Below, in pieces: positions 23,813 to 36,377 of a DNA stretch of 64,000 nt. Source of the DNA: Leptobrachium leishanense. Taxonomy: Eukaryota; Chordata; Amphibia; Anura; Megophryidae. The notes beneath the pieces were generated by a model. The model ran no database searches, had not been told where the DNA came from, and saw only the letters and a list, made by a program, of their open reading frames with translations. The position numbers and the translations under genes are program-made. The stretch lies in assembly GCA_009667805.1 (NCBI GenBank), contig CM019064.1:106738328-106802327 (forward strand), written 5' to 3'. The stretch's first letter is position 1, and each line of letters starts with the position of its first letter.

Positions 23813-24649
23813 TAAGTATGTTGATTTTGGACTTGGACCTGTTTGTCTTTTTTTGGAGTTAGCACCTGGTTTGAGCATTAGCTAAAATTTTGTGTTAGTC
23901 ATGTGGACTACATTAACCTAGCACTAACGCTTACACATACAAACACTAACAATAAGTTAGACCAAAGTGTCTTGGTTACTGCATTATTTTAATGTAGAGA
24001 TTATTCCCCGTCTTAAAATACTAACTTTTTTATTTAAACGTTAGACCTGCTTGCAAATCATCAGAAAATAACTATATGCATGTCCTCTTTATATCTAATT
24101 ATAAGTACCATTACTCACATTAGGGGTTTCAGGATACAAGCAATTAATATGCTGCAAACCATTTCTAAAATGTGCAATATTCAAATTGATTACCATCATC
24201 CTCTCATAGGTCTAATTTTCTGCTTTGAATTTAGAGGCCAGATGATTATTTCAGATTACAAACATCTTTAAGTGATTTTCAGTAAACAAAGAACCATTGC
24301 AGGCTCCAGTGTATACACGCTTGATAAATTGAATTTAGCAGAATCTCTGGGGCGTTGCTAATGTTTTTCCTTTGACTTTGTGAAAGTCAAAGTGAGGTGT
24401 ACAAGGCTTGCAGAAGAAAGCTAGCATCCTTTTGGAAGTTAAAGACAGATACATTTACTGCTTTATATATGTGTTTACATTCCAATGATAGGCAGTTTTT
24501 CAGGTTTTCATTGAAACATAGCAAATACCATTATTTTCACCAAAATAGCCAAAACACATCTACCTTAGAGAGTGGAAATAGATTTTTCCACCTTGATTAT
24601 ATAAACATTCATTTTGCAAACTAGATCATCATATATCATCCGTTAACGT
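23813..24649. other. AT-rich intergenic, no gene seen
   Basis: No motif or boundary recognised. Confidence 0.4.
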
Positions 24650-24654
24650 TTAAT

Positions 24655-25945
24655 AACCATTGTAAGGAGACGACTTCCCCATATTCAACACATTAGCCCA
24701 GCAAGGCCTGACACAACTACACCATTATGTAGATGCGATATTGAGACTACCCTACTCCTTCACGACTTTAGGTAACATAATAGCCCCTCTCTCTCTCTCT
24801 ACACCCTGTCTTTTACCTGCAACTGCGACAGTTTCTCCTTGCTCAATTTGCTGATTTCACACCTACGGACTGGGCTAACCCTCTAGACTCCCTATTATTC
24901 ATGAATTCCGTACCCCCCATCAACTTCTAGTATTTATATTCACCTATAGTCTTCCTCGTCTACATCTACCCCTTGGACAGCAATTTCAAAATAGACCACT
25001 GATTTCCCGACACTTACCTCACAGGACCTCATCAAATTCACATTACAATCCAGGTGCCTCCTTCATTCGGCTACTTATTGGGATATGCTGTACAGAATTC
25101 TCCACCGTGCTTACATGGCGCCCAATAGGATGGTCAGAGGTGGGCTCACTCCCACCGCTGCATGTCTCAAATGTGGACATTCCCCCGCCGACCTCTGGCA
25201 CTGTTTATGGTTCTGTCCTAACAATCAGTTGTTCTGGGACTTTATCCGCAGGTTCTGCTTGACAGTCCTTCGAATCACAGCTCTCAACACTCCTGAATGG
25301 GCCAGTTTTAACTTTCTCACTCCCGCCCCTGCCCATCCCCAGCCTAAAAGTCATAGGTTCTGGCTAACTTTGTTGGCGGCCGCGAGTAAAAAAGCCATCC
25401 TTTCACAATGGATTTTTCCGACTCCACCTACCTTTCATATGGGGTTTACTCACTGGTTTCAATTGATTGGATAGAAGCCTCCCTGCACCTGGAGGACCAG
25501 ACTATGGCATTTTTCCAGAACTGGTCACCCCTAATCGCGACCCTCCCCGAAGACAAAAAAAACTCATTACGTCGCACCTTTTATTGCACCTCCTGGTATT
25601 CTTTGCAAATGCTGAAAGGTTCCTCACCTATCCCCCACACACCATCTGATCCTGTCTTATCCCATTTCCTGGCCTCCAATGATCCTTCCCCTGATGAAAC
25701 TCCCCCTGCTCCTGTAGGACATGATCCCATATGATCTGCTCTGGCCCCGCCTTCCTGAACGTTTACACTTCTTCCCACTTGATCCCGGAGGAATTGATAT
25801 CCCCCATGTCCGGTGTGTTGCCACTTAGTTCAACTAATTTGGTACACTTCTAGGTTTTTGTATTGCTATGATACTGTTCAATGTTTCTCTGTTTCTGTAT
25901 CACAATTTAACCATTAATAAATATATTTAAAAAAAAAAAAAGGAG
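24655..25945 (+). pseudogene. L1/Tx1-type LINE 3' fragment
   Basis: C-terminal part of a non-LTR retrotransposon ORF2. In the frame from 25085 one reads AYMAPNRMVRGG, then a cysteine-histidine cluster CLKCGHSPADLWHCLWFCP, FWDFIRRF and LLAAASKKAILSQW. This order is that of the C-terminal zinc-knuckle region of L1 and Tx1 ORF2. The protein continues in another frame (SLHLEDQTMAFFQNWSPL), so at least one frameshift lies near 25470. Upstream to 24655 are weaker remains (LAQQGLTQLHHYV). The element ends in AATAAATATATTT and a poly(A) at 25928-25942. A shorter relative of the same segment is at 55478-55600. Confidence 0.8.
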
Positions 25946-26203
25946 AGGACTTCCTTGGCATTTCAGTAATGTCCACCCAGATTATTTAAAATAAATTAAA
26001 AAAACTAGGCTTTTTGGCACAGGAACACTTTTTTCTTTTTAACTATACAATGCATCTTTTCACATTTCCCACAGCACGGTGGTTATATTCTACAATGCAT
26101 TAGTGCTGGTTCTCAGCCCGGGTCTTAGCGTTTCCCTAGCGTGCGCTAATGAATCTTGTACACTGACAACCGTGGACAAGGTGATTTGTTGGTGGGTTGT
26201 CAG

Positions 26204-27257
26204 TAGGGATGAGCTGTTCAGTTCGATCGGTTCGGAGTTCGGTTCGGAGTTCAATTCGAACATTGGCCGTTCGAAAGTTCGCGGACCTCGAACTTTTTGG
26301 GACGTTCACCAAAAGTTCTAAAAATATTTTTTTTTAAAAAGTATAAAAAATGCTTAAAAAATACTAAAAAATCTAGAAATAAAGAGACTCTTTACTGCAG
26401 AATATTATAAGCAATGGTTTATTAGATATTGAATTAAAACGGGAATATTTTTAACATTGAAGCCTATGGGATAAAACATTCTTGTTACTAAAACATCAGG
26501 CAGACACGGCCCTCTAATCAGGCACTGTAGAGGGCACCAAAGGCACAATATTTGGGTGCACTGACGCCTGTACCAGATTCATATCATTTTAATATTTGAC
26601 CGCAGGGTCCAACCCTACACTCTTCCACAATACCACAGAGGGGTTACGGTGTGACGGCACTGTTGCCGACACTAAAAGCCCAATTTTAAAGCACTTATTG
26701 TTACTTTCATCCAAAGCCTGCATACGTTTCACCATAATTTAGCCAAAAAAAATCACTAAACTTGTCCTGCGTATCCTAAAACGTCTCCTCTTTTCATACA
26801 GGCTGCCGCCCCAAGCAGTTGTTTATGAATAGATTAAAGGAAAACCATTTACCGTCATTTGAAATGTCATTTTTTTTGTTTTAAAATGTTTCTATACATC
26901 CTACAAATCCGGCACTTCACGGGCAGGTTATGGGGACCTCCTAGGCACGATATTTGAAGGAATTTTTTGTTTTTATTCTTAACCTTTATTTCATGGAAAA
27001 CTCACTGTTCCTTTAAAAACTTTTTTTAAAAACTTTTGTCCTTGTTTCCTGTCCCCCAGGGCACTACCCGGACCCTCATACACCTTTTATGGCAAATATC
27101 TTGAATATATGCCCTCTTGGAGGGCACTCTAAAAATCGAACTTTCGAATCCCATTGACTTGCATTGAGTTCGGTTCGTGTTCGAGTTCCAACTCGAACTT
27201 TTGAAATTGTTCGAGTTCGAATGCGAACCGAACACGGGGGTGTTCGGCTCATCACTA
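26204..27257. mobile_element. Non-autonomous hAT element, TAGGGATGAGC ends
   Basis: 1,054 bp from TAGGGATGAGCTGTTCAG to CGGCTCATCACTA. A perfect 8-bp duplication GTTGTCAG lies at 26196-26203 and 27258-27265. Both subterminal regions are packed with TTCGGTTCG/GAGTTCG words. No transposase. It shares end type (TAGgg-ATG-GC) with the large element at 42018 and the one starting at 62924. Confidence 0.92.
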
Positions 27258-27265
27258 GTTGTCAG

Positions 27266-28001
27266 GCGCTATGTTTTAGCGACTCGCGATAGATTTATCA
27301 CGTAGCTCACACCAGCTGATAGAGCCCAATAAGTATACGTACTTATTTTCACCCAATATGTATAATGTATGTTTGAAAAGATCTGTTGTATTCCCTCTAG
27401 GACATCCGTCTTCAAAATTTGGTTAACCAAGTAAAGCTGTTCTAACCCATTAATCTATGGCAGTGAAGTAATCTGGTGAAAGAAATAAAATCCATTTTTA
27501 AAAAGTTCTAGAAAGCAAAAGGTACAAGGAACTTTTTGATATATCCTTGGATATACATAGCTACAGGACTTTAAGATGAATATAAATACAATTTATAGAA
27601 TATTTCAGGAATCAAATTTCAGAGGTGACAAATCCACTTTCGCTGAAGTTAAATAAACAGCGACTCGCAAGTAATCCTTATTGGGGTTAACTTGATATTG
27701 TGGAGAACGGACAAGGGAATAGGATATTTTAGCCATTATAAACAACTGGAAACACGGTTGAGGTAGAGAATAGGGATATTTTTCAAATTGTCCAAGAATT
27801 TACATCTCTATTGTCCCTTCTTCTGAGATTTACTGAAAAACCCTGTCAAGTATAATCGAGTTTCCTTTGATAAATACCCAATGTGATAGTTGTCAGATGT
27901 TTTTCCCTGAGATATTTCTCCTTAGGATTAAAGCAAAGCGTTTTAAGACCTATGCAGTAAGTGAAAGGGCTTTTATTTATTGATTTGTAAAATTTTACTA
28001 T
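27266..28001. other. Intergenic, no gene seen
   Basis: Nothing recognised. Confidence 0.4.
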
Positions 28002-28899
28002 CAGGGTTATTCAAAGAGATACGAATGGCTGCCGAAAGGGAACCAAATGCTGAAAATTAGCGTTCGGTTACCTTTCCTGACCATTCGGCTATCCAGAGAG
28101 CAGGCAATTCGCCAAGTCCTGGCGAATTGCCTGCACATACGGTGCCTGTTCGGTGCCTGTTCGAGGGCAGTGAATCCCCATAGAGAAGCAATGCTTCAGC
28201 TATTCAGAGAGCAAAAGCCAGTAGTGAAAAGTTGCCGAATTGCCCCTGCCATTCGGTGGTTTCATTAGGCAGATTTATTGAGGCGAATCCCATAGGCTTC
28301 AATGTTAAAACTATTAATCCAATATCTAATAAACCGTTGATTATAATATTCTGAAGTAAAGAGTCTCTTTATTTATAGATGTTTTAGGATATTTTAAGCA
28401 TTTTTCTTGAATTTTTTTTTAAAAAAATCCGTTTTTTGAACTTTACTTATTTTTTCTGTAACAGCCCTTTTTATTATCATTCCTTGGACCTCATATGTAA
28501 ATTTCAGACATTTTCGCTTAGTAGTTTCTTTGCAAACAGCGTTTCACTTTTCAAACATTCAAGTGTACTGTTTTTCTAATTTATTCACTCCATTCGTCTG
28601 CGGTGACGGGTTTTTCCGGCGGCTGCGCTGCGTGTGATCAGCTCCTGCTCGGGTTTTTCCGGTGTTTTCGGCAGGGTTAATCCAGATGTTTTTGCAGGTT
28701 TTTGGTGTGCCTTCGTCGGGTTTTGCAGTGAGTTTTCGGCGGGTTTGCGGTGACTTTTCCCTGCAATTCGAGGACCCTGTGATGCTTGCTGAATACACCA
28801 CAGGGTTGCCAAAATGGGATCGACAAATCGAACCGAATTGAAGAGAACGAAAAGTCACCGAACGTGCGGTGACTTTTCGAGTCTCTTTGAATAACCCTG
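28002..28899. mobile_element. CAGGGTTATTC element, long form, copy 1
   Basis: 898 bp with ends CAGGGTTATTCAAAGAGA and the complement, TAT duplications at 27999-28001 and 28900-28902. Subterminal blocks include GCGAATTGCCTGCACATACG and TGACTTTTCG. Open frames in its GC-rich right half are compositional. Long-form relatives lie at 55960, 56715 and 62014, with a relic at 33895-34492. Confidence 0.85.
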
Positions 28900-28902
28900 T
28901 AT

Positions 28903-29220
28903 ATCTACATACAGGGTGTCCATAAAGTCTCTTTACAATTTCAAAAAAATATTACAAAGGCAAATGAAAAGACAGATAAGTAAAAATTATTACACAATGT
29001 GACGTACATATTTAAGTTTTTTTTTGCCTCCTTTAATACACCTCTATGGGGTTATGTTAAAGATATCGTGTATCGAACAAAGGTACGGAACATCACTAAT
29101 CTAAAGCAGAGGATCACTGATGCCATTGCCACCATTGATGAGGGTATGCTACAGTGAACATGGCAAGAAATCGAGAACCGTCTTGATGTGCTTCATGCAA
29201 CTAATGGTACCTAATGGTGC
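28903..29220 (+). pseudogene. Mariner/IS630-type transposon remnant
   Basis: 28911-28935 reads CAGGGTGTCCATAAAGTCTC, like a mariner-type terminal repeat. About 100 bp later a plus-strand stretch (29046-29220) translates as GYVKDIVYRTKVRNITNLKQ, RITDAIATIDEGMLQ, a stop, then TWQEIENRLDVLHATNG. This is the C-terminal end of the IS630/mariner-related transposases that finish with a GYxKDxVY and LKxRI block. The catalytic domain is missing, so this is an internal-deletion derivative. Confidence 0.65.
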
Positions 29221-31259
29221 AACTAATGGCATGGTCTTGATAGTCACTAAAGTATGCGTCTTACTAGCAAAAGACGCATCTTCTGTCGAGCCTTGCCACT
29301 TTAAAGTTGACCTTTTACTCAAAAAACAACATATTTGTCAGCTATTTTACAATAACGCATGTGTTGGCAAAGGTGTTGGAGACACACTGGTGTTTTTTCC
29401 ATAAGTAGTTATCTTTTATTTTGGACAAATAAAGCTTTTTTGAGGATGGTATGGATTCTCCGCAGTGCCATTTTCTCTCTTGCATAGTTCAGTTCACACA
29501 GTATACATCTACCTGTTCCTATACCTACAATTTCTAAAATATCATGCCTCGACTGAGTGGGCCTCATTTTTGGTGAATGTCCATTTTGACCCTTCGCCAA
29601 GTTCAGGTTGCAACCATGGCATAGAAGAGAGTCCTGGGTACCTGAGGGAGGTTTTGAGGAGCAGGGACCTGGCAATACAGCTGGGTAATGTGTTGCACAT
29701 TTAAAATAAAGCAATTGACACACTGTGCTTCAGTTATAGGCCTTTTTATTAGTCTGTGCTCCTGTGAAAAGCAAATACAACATTTAACCTCTAGCGCTGG
29801 CGGTGATATAGGAGGCATTTGCTTTCCATACATCACAGAGATTTTCTGTAGAGCATTTCACTTTTTTACCGTCGCAATGTTCACATACAATAAGCAGGAG
29901 CTAAAGGTGCAGAATGACCACATCATTAATTGTTACTGGTCAAGTCAAGGAGATCTTTAGATCTCTTTAGAAGTTCACTTAGCAGCAGATCACCCTATTT
30001 GACATTTGTGTTATCATGCTCCACGAGTCATTTGACTAGATTACTCCATAGCAAATCCATGTCAGTACGTGCCTGATGTTAATATTATTAGTTCTGGTCA
30101 ATTTCCAAGTGAAGTTATATTTTATGTCGAAAGAAGTTGAATTTAGTGTTAACTGCCAAAACAATAGTCACATTTATTTTTTTCTTTATCACTATCCAAG
30201 TATTAGTGCATATATTACTAGGAATAATACATTGGAACATAGTTAGTTTCATTGGCATAAGCATGTATTTTTTAAGTTATTTGATTTGGGAAGTACAAAC
30301 CCAGGTAAATTTTTCTTGAGGGACAAATATTTTATTGTACAATAGCTCTATTATTTTAAAGTAGACTGTGTTTCCTGACTGTAGACGTAAAAAAATAATA
30401 ATGTTTTCATATGGGTAAGTATGGCAATCAATGCGGGATCTTAGATTTAAATAACCATATTAAAAAATGAAATTTGCTCTAGGCAATGCATTGGTGCTTG
30501 GTAGATTTCCAAGTGAGGCAATATTTGGAAATGTTTTAAAAAAGTTAATTCAGTGCATAACGTCAAAAGCTATTTTTATTAATCACTCGCCAAATATTAA
30601 TGCATATATTATTATAAATACTTAAATATAGATCATTTTCAAAGGCAGCTGTAGTCTGAAATGATTAATTTTATTTGAAAACTTAAACAGCTATATGTGT
30701 CTTGCAGGAAAATATTTTATTGCACGGGACTTAAATTCTATATGTGTGTATGTTATTCTGCTACACAGAAAAAATACAGTAGATTAATATAAAAAAAAAT
30801 GGATATAAATACTTTTGGTGAAACCGGAAAAAAATGATTAATGAAGTTTCCTAGAGAACAGCTAAACTTGCTCAATAATTCCTTATTACTTATAGTAAGT
30901 AGTGCAACGGTTTATAATGTTGTCTAGCCATTCAATCAATTTGTTCCCCTAATAAAGGAGGGGATCCGCTGAAAGAATTCTTTTTTACCGTTGTGGCAAA
31001 GAAAGGTGCAAATCACTGTTGTAGCAACCACAGAAAACTTCAGTGAGCCTTAGAGGGAGATTGAAACAGCTTGTGGCGTTTCATTGATGATTTGGGGGGA
31101 CTTACCCAGCAAAAAGCACAGCAATTGTGATGCTGTTGATAGAGGAATAAATGAAGTATATAACCTTTGCAACTCCCAGTCAGCGTCTCTTCCTAACGGC
31201 GCCGGAATGAAAATGTATAAGAGTAAAAAGTACAGGGAGAGCAAAGAGTATGACCTATA
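29221..31259. other. AT-rich intergenic, no gene seen
   Basis: No ORF with a recognisable motif. Homopolymer and AT runs only. Confidence 0.4.
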
Positions 31260-31833
31260 AAAAACACTTCATAGTGCAGCAAATAGTTTAGCACAAATAA
31301 AAGGCCCCAGAGAAGCTCACTCACAGGATTAAAGGTATAAATCGGCACATCATTTATAGTGTTACCACTCCAACCGATTATTCACCTCGATCAGGTTCAA
31401 CCCGCCTCCACAGGATAAGCCTTCGGTAAAAAAGATTTTTATTGGCAACAACAGTGATAAAATAAAATACTCCAACGCGTTTCATCTTACAGCAAAGTGG
31501 ACTTCATCAGGGAGAAAATTATACAGTAAAAAACTTTATTAGTATAGACTTTGCAAGAAAAAATGATAAAAAACATAATTGATTGAACCAATGAATTGTA
31601 TCGGGTGGACAACGTGAGTCTATTCCAGTAATGAGGAATGGAATCTAAAACCTTGAGCTAAGGCGGTCAAACAACATATATATATATATCAAGTATAAGT
31701 AATGCCACCTGGACAAGCCAGAGCTCCGACAGCAGATCAGCGTAGTCAGAATAACACTCTGTATTAATAATCGTCAAAGTGGTTGAGCAAAAGAGCTCTA
31801 GATGACCCACTTAACATAAAAAATGAATGAAGT
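31260..31833. repeat. Repeat sequence flanking the Penelope-like region
   Basis: Contains AACGCGTTTCATCTTACAGC ... CTTCATCAGGG at about 31474-31511. This resembles GACGCGTTTCGCCGATAC ... GGCTTTATCAACAG at 39160-39202 beside the Penelope-like ORF. Such blocks commonly belong to Penelope-like and related element termini. Boundary not resolved. Confidence 0.4.
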
Positions 31834-32786
31834 TGATGATAGTCTATTAATGCAACAATTCAATAAAGAATGTTACCGATAAATGGTGAATGTCATGAAC
31901 AGACAATGATTTTGTTCAAGAGATCTAGCTACAATTGTATCAAGCAATGAAATCAATTTGTCACTTAGATTAGTTAAACCCATTCAGTTGGTAATTGTGA
32001 TCACTTAGCTAAAATAAGCATTTCATAAACCAGCTATTTAGAATTCATCCACTCTTACCTAAGGACCACTAAGTAGCTTTGAGCACTCGTCAACAAAGAT
32101 AGATTACTTATTCATCCAATGATGTTTGTACACATAATGATTTTGGTCACCGATCTTTATTGTAAATAAAATAAACCAATAAATTGGCCATTAGAAAGCC
32201 AATATAGTATGGCTCTAAGTGACTCTCTTGACAATTTTTTTTCGAAATAGATGATAGTCTATTAATGCAACAATACAATAAAAAATGCTGCCAATAGATG
32301 GTGAATAATGTTGACAAAAAATGATTTTGCTCAAGAGATCTAGCTACAATTGGATCAAACATTGAAATCAGTGGTCGCTTGGATCAGTTAAACTCGCTCA
32401 GCAGTGGTGTATTTAGGTTTTGTGCTGCCCTAGGCCTGACTAAACTCGTGCACCCCCTAATTTAAATTTGAGGCACCCCCTCCTGTCAAGGGCACACCTC
32501 TTCCTGGTTAATCCCCACCCTTCCTCTTTAAGCTCCACCTTTTCCTTTTAGAGCTCCGCCTTTTCATCTCTTTATATTAATAGTGGATACCAAGTGCCTA
32601 CTTGTATATTTTGAATACCATTTCAAATGTATCTATTGAAATAAATAAAATTATGAAATGTTTAAATTCAAGCATTTTTACAAAGAACAGCCATGCATGT
32701 CAAGTAAACTGGAACACAGCCGCTCTAATTGGTTGAACAATAAAATCCACAGAAATGTGCACTGCATATGAACGTATCACAGAGCT

Positions 32787-33090
32787 GCACAGCAATAAAA
32801 CTCACAGTAATGTGCAGTGTGTATGAGTGTATCCCAGAGCTCCAGGGCAATAAAACTCACAGTACTATGCAGTGTGTATCACAGAACCCACAGCAATAAA
32901 ACTCCCAGCAATGCAATGTTTGGTGTGTGTCAGCGTATCAGAATCCACAGCAATAAAAATTCCAGCAATGCAATGTGCAGTGTGTATGAGTGTATCAGAA
33001 TCCACAGCAATAAAACTCCCAGCAATGCAATGTGTGGTGTGTATGAGTGCATCAGAATCCACTGCAATAAAACTCCCAGCAAACCGAGTG
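32787..33090. repeat. 57-bp minisatellite inside the hAT composite
   Basis: Units begin at 32890, 32947, 33004 and 33061, each opening ACAGCAATAAAA or ACTGCAATAAAA. Shorter, diverged units precede them from 32787. The period is a multiple of three, so a spurious 19-residue repeat ORF appears. It is not a gene. Confidence 0.85.
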
Positions 33091-33383
33091 TATATGAGCA
33101 CACAGCAATTATTTATTCTACATTTACCGGCCTCTGTCCGCGGTAGGGCTGTGTGCAGAGTCAGCAGGGACTGTGTACAGACTCAGCAGGAGGTCCCTCC
33201 AGGCCACGTTAGGATCACGGCTGTGCCTGTGCGTGGAGCCATCTTGTCAGCAGTGGGGTGCCACTGCCAGAGGGTGCACCGTGGCTTTGATTCCCTTCCC
33301 GGTGGGTGTTCAGTCCAGAATAGAGTGACAGTCCATGTTAACGAAAGGGCGGGCAGCTGCGTGAATGCGTGTCACGTGGTTCA

Positions 33384-33424
33384 GCCAGTCAGGTGGTACT
33401 GAGACTCAGTACCACCTGACTGGC
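33384..33424. repeat. Perfect 20-bp-arm palindrome
   Basis: GCCAGTCAGGTGGTACTGAG, one central A, then the exact complement CTCAGTACCACCTGACTGGC. It sits in the hAT composite with no nearby gene. Confidence 0.95.
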
Positions 33425-36377
33425 CGGACCGAGTGTGACCTGCACGCAAGCAGCCTCACCAGGAGCCAGGCAGCTCAATGACAAATTTCTATCACTGCAG
33501 TGCTGGTTAAGGAAAGGTCCACTTTAAACAGCAGTAAGCAGACAGGGCTTCATATTCTGCTGATAACCCCCCCTTTACCTGCCGTTTACTGTCATCTTCT
33601 CTCTCTGGACACAAATCACATCCCCCTCCCCTCTCCTAGAGCTGCTGCGGGGCAGGGGAGGAGCTATGGAGGGAGGAGAGGGGGATTTTTATTCTATTCG
33701 ATTTTATTCTTTATGCAAACGCCATGCTCCGCTGCTCGTTGTTTGAGAACACAGCTCAAAGCTGACACACAGTGACAGTGGCACCTCCTAGTACCCCCTA
33801 ATGACACCCCAATAATCGCTGGTACCTGGGGCGGCTCGCCCTCCGCCACTCCTCTAAGTACACCACTGCTCTGGTGATATGCTCACACACAAGTTTGGCG
33901 AACTGCCAGCAAGTACGGTGCTGTTTGAAGGCAGTGCAAATCCCCATAGAGAAGTAATGGTTAATCTATTCAGAGAACACCAAACAGCAGAGAAATGTCA
34001 GTGAAATGCCCTGATGTTCGGTGGTTTCAATCAGCAGGTTTATTCAGGCGAACCCCATAGGTTTCAATGTTAAAAATATTCCCGTTTTTTAAGCAATATC
34101 TAATAAACCATTTATTATTTTAATCTGCAGTAAAAAGTCTTTATTTATTTATTTATTTATTTTTTGTACCTTTTAGTGATTTTTCAGAATTTTTTGGGCT
34201 AAATTCCCCCCCTTTTTTTTAATAGCGGTTCTTCTTTTTCTGTAACAGAACTTTTTATTATCAATCATAGGATCTTATATGTAAATTCCAGACATTTTCG
34301 TTCAGTAGTTCTTTTGAAAACAGCAGGCCATGGGTTTGCGGTGGCAGCATACAGCGGCCGACTCCATTCACTTTAGGGACCCTGCGGTGAATGGTGAATT
34401 CACTGCAGGGTGGGGAAATTTTATTCCCCGAAGTGCAGGGAACTACATAACACCAAAATGTTGGCGTCATTTCGGTGCTCTGTGAGTAACCCAATTAGTG
34501 GTGAGGTTTTTTGTTGCCCCCTGGAAAGTGAAAGCCTAGGCCTTGCCTACCCAGGACATACTTGAAAATTAGTGACATCTCAATGTTTCCTTCCTGGTAA
34601 AATAGTTTTCAAAAGTAAAAAAAAAAAAAAATTTTTTTTTTTTTTTTTTAGGGGTGGGGCCACCCAGCGGGCCGCCGCCCCCTGGAAAGTGCCGCCCTAG
34701 GCCTGGGCCTTGTTGGCCTAGGCCAAAATACACTAGTGTCGCTCAGTTAATAATTGTGATCACTTAACTATGATGAGCATAGCATAAACCAGCTAGTTGA
34801 AATTCATCCACTCTAACCTAAGGACCATTAAGTGGCATAAAGGCACTCATCAATAAAGATAGGTGAATTGTTCATCTAATGGTATTTATACCCATAATGA
34901 TCTTAATCACTGATCCTGATTGGAAAAAAGGAAAAATCAATGAACTAGTCATTTGAAACCCAATACAGTATAGGAAAAGAATGGTGGTTTGTGTTTGCAA
35001 TAAAGTGCCTTAACTGTTGAAATAGTAGTATACTAGGACAGTATCTTTTAGGGCAGAAGCACCACCTCAGTGGTTATTATGCAACCTAAAATACCATCTA
35101 GGGCAAAAGCATCACCTTAGTGGTTAATGCTCCGCTCAACATGCCATTAGAACCATTAGACTAATGCACCATCAAATATCTTAGAGGAAGAGTAGCACAG
35201 GAGCCGTTATAACAAATACTCCTACTCAGATAAATGCAGTAACAATGTATTACCAAAGCTGCGCGCCAATTAAAGTCAGTGTAGTATAGCAGACAAGACC
35301 TGCTGAAGGACCAAATGGGTTACCAGTAATGTAACAGATCTCTGTGCCCGGACAGGGTCACATCTGCCAAATGCTGCTTCCTCGCTGGACACCCAGTTTC
35401 TCCTTGTGACTCTCACACCTTTCTCTTGTACCTTAGCTGCAGCTCAAGGCCCGGTGCCTGTAGAGAGGCTGACTAGCACCCCAGGAATAAGCCGAAGCTG
35501 TAGACCTGGAGCCTTTCCTTGGCACAGTGGGCAGAAGATTACTGGTTCCCCAAAACATGAGTCATGACTTCAAGCTTGGTCAGAATAGAATTGACAGTTT
35601 ATTCACAGAGAGGACAGATAGAGTCAAGGACCATTACATTTGCATTCAATCAAACAGACAACATCACAGATCAGATAACTACCCAGGGCCTTCAAACAAT
35701 GGAGAATGGGGGAAGGAGAAAGCACATAAACAAAAGGAATTTCTTACTGAGAGAATTTACACAATAGCAGGTACTAATACAGAGATCTACACTATACAGG
35801 GAATAACACACAGACATCAGAAATCTTTAGTTAACTGGCATATCTATAAAACAGGGAAAATCATATTGAGGTACTTATTAAAAGTTTGTTAGCCCTTATT
35901 TTTATAACACACAAATAAATAAACACTTGAACTGTTGTACTGCGCTACAGCGTAGTGGCGGCCGTCCCGTCACATATCTCCCCCAAGTTACCAGTTGGCA
36001 GACCCGGTGAGACCCTCTGCGGGTCCACTTGGGGATGTCCACGGACCCCACCAAATATCTTTAAAAGGTCCACCAGTTCCCCAATAGTCTCTTTCACGGG
36101 CCATAGTCTGTAGGCAGGAGGCTAGCGTGCAGCCCCCTCCAAGTAGCACAACGACATTGTGTTCTATCACATATCTCCCCCTTCCAAAACAGACTAACCA
36201 GGTCTTCAACCTCCCACAGGTCTAGACCCGCGTTAGTCGCAAACTCCCACCCCAGAAAAACATCCTGCCGGAAAGTTTGATTCGGGCGCTGGGGAGCAAA
36301 ACTGCTTCTGCAGCCTCCCCTAGATTGCGCTGTCCACTCAGAAGAGATTACAGCTGCCCCATCTCTTGGTATTGCGA

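Larger units (their letters stand above)
32402..34738. mobile_element. Composite hAT insertion
   Basis: 2,337 bp with outer ends CAGTGGTGTATTTAGG and, from the right, CACTAGTGTATTTTGG, and a perfect 8-bp duplication TCGCTCAG at 32394-32401 and 34739-34746. A second right end of the same kind (CTCTAAGTACACCACTG) lies inside at 33852-33868, so two related copies or a rearranged copy are present. Between the two right ends sit a relic of the CAGGGTTATTC family (33895-34492) and a SINE 3' end with poly(A) (34535-34635). No transposase frame. Confidence 0.85.
31834..35010. repeat. About 416-bp tandem duplication, second unit split by hAT
   Basis: Unit 1 runs from 31834 (GATGATAGTCTATTAATGCA) to about 32249. 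Unit 2 starts at 32250 with the same words and resumes after the hAT insertion at 34747 (AATTGTGATCACTTA, CATCCACTCTAACCTAAGGAC) to about 35010. The copies differ at many positions, so the duplication is old. No ORF. Confidence 0.75.

Noticed and set aside
32865..33402. Repeat protein with 19-residue units
   Set aside because: The minisatellite period is 57 bp, a multiple of three, so frames stay open on both strands without coding pressure.
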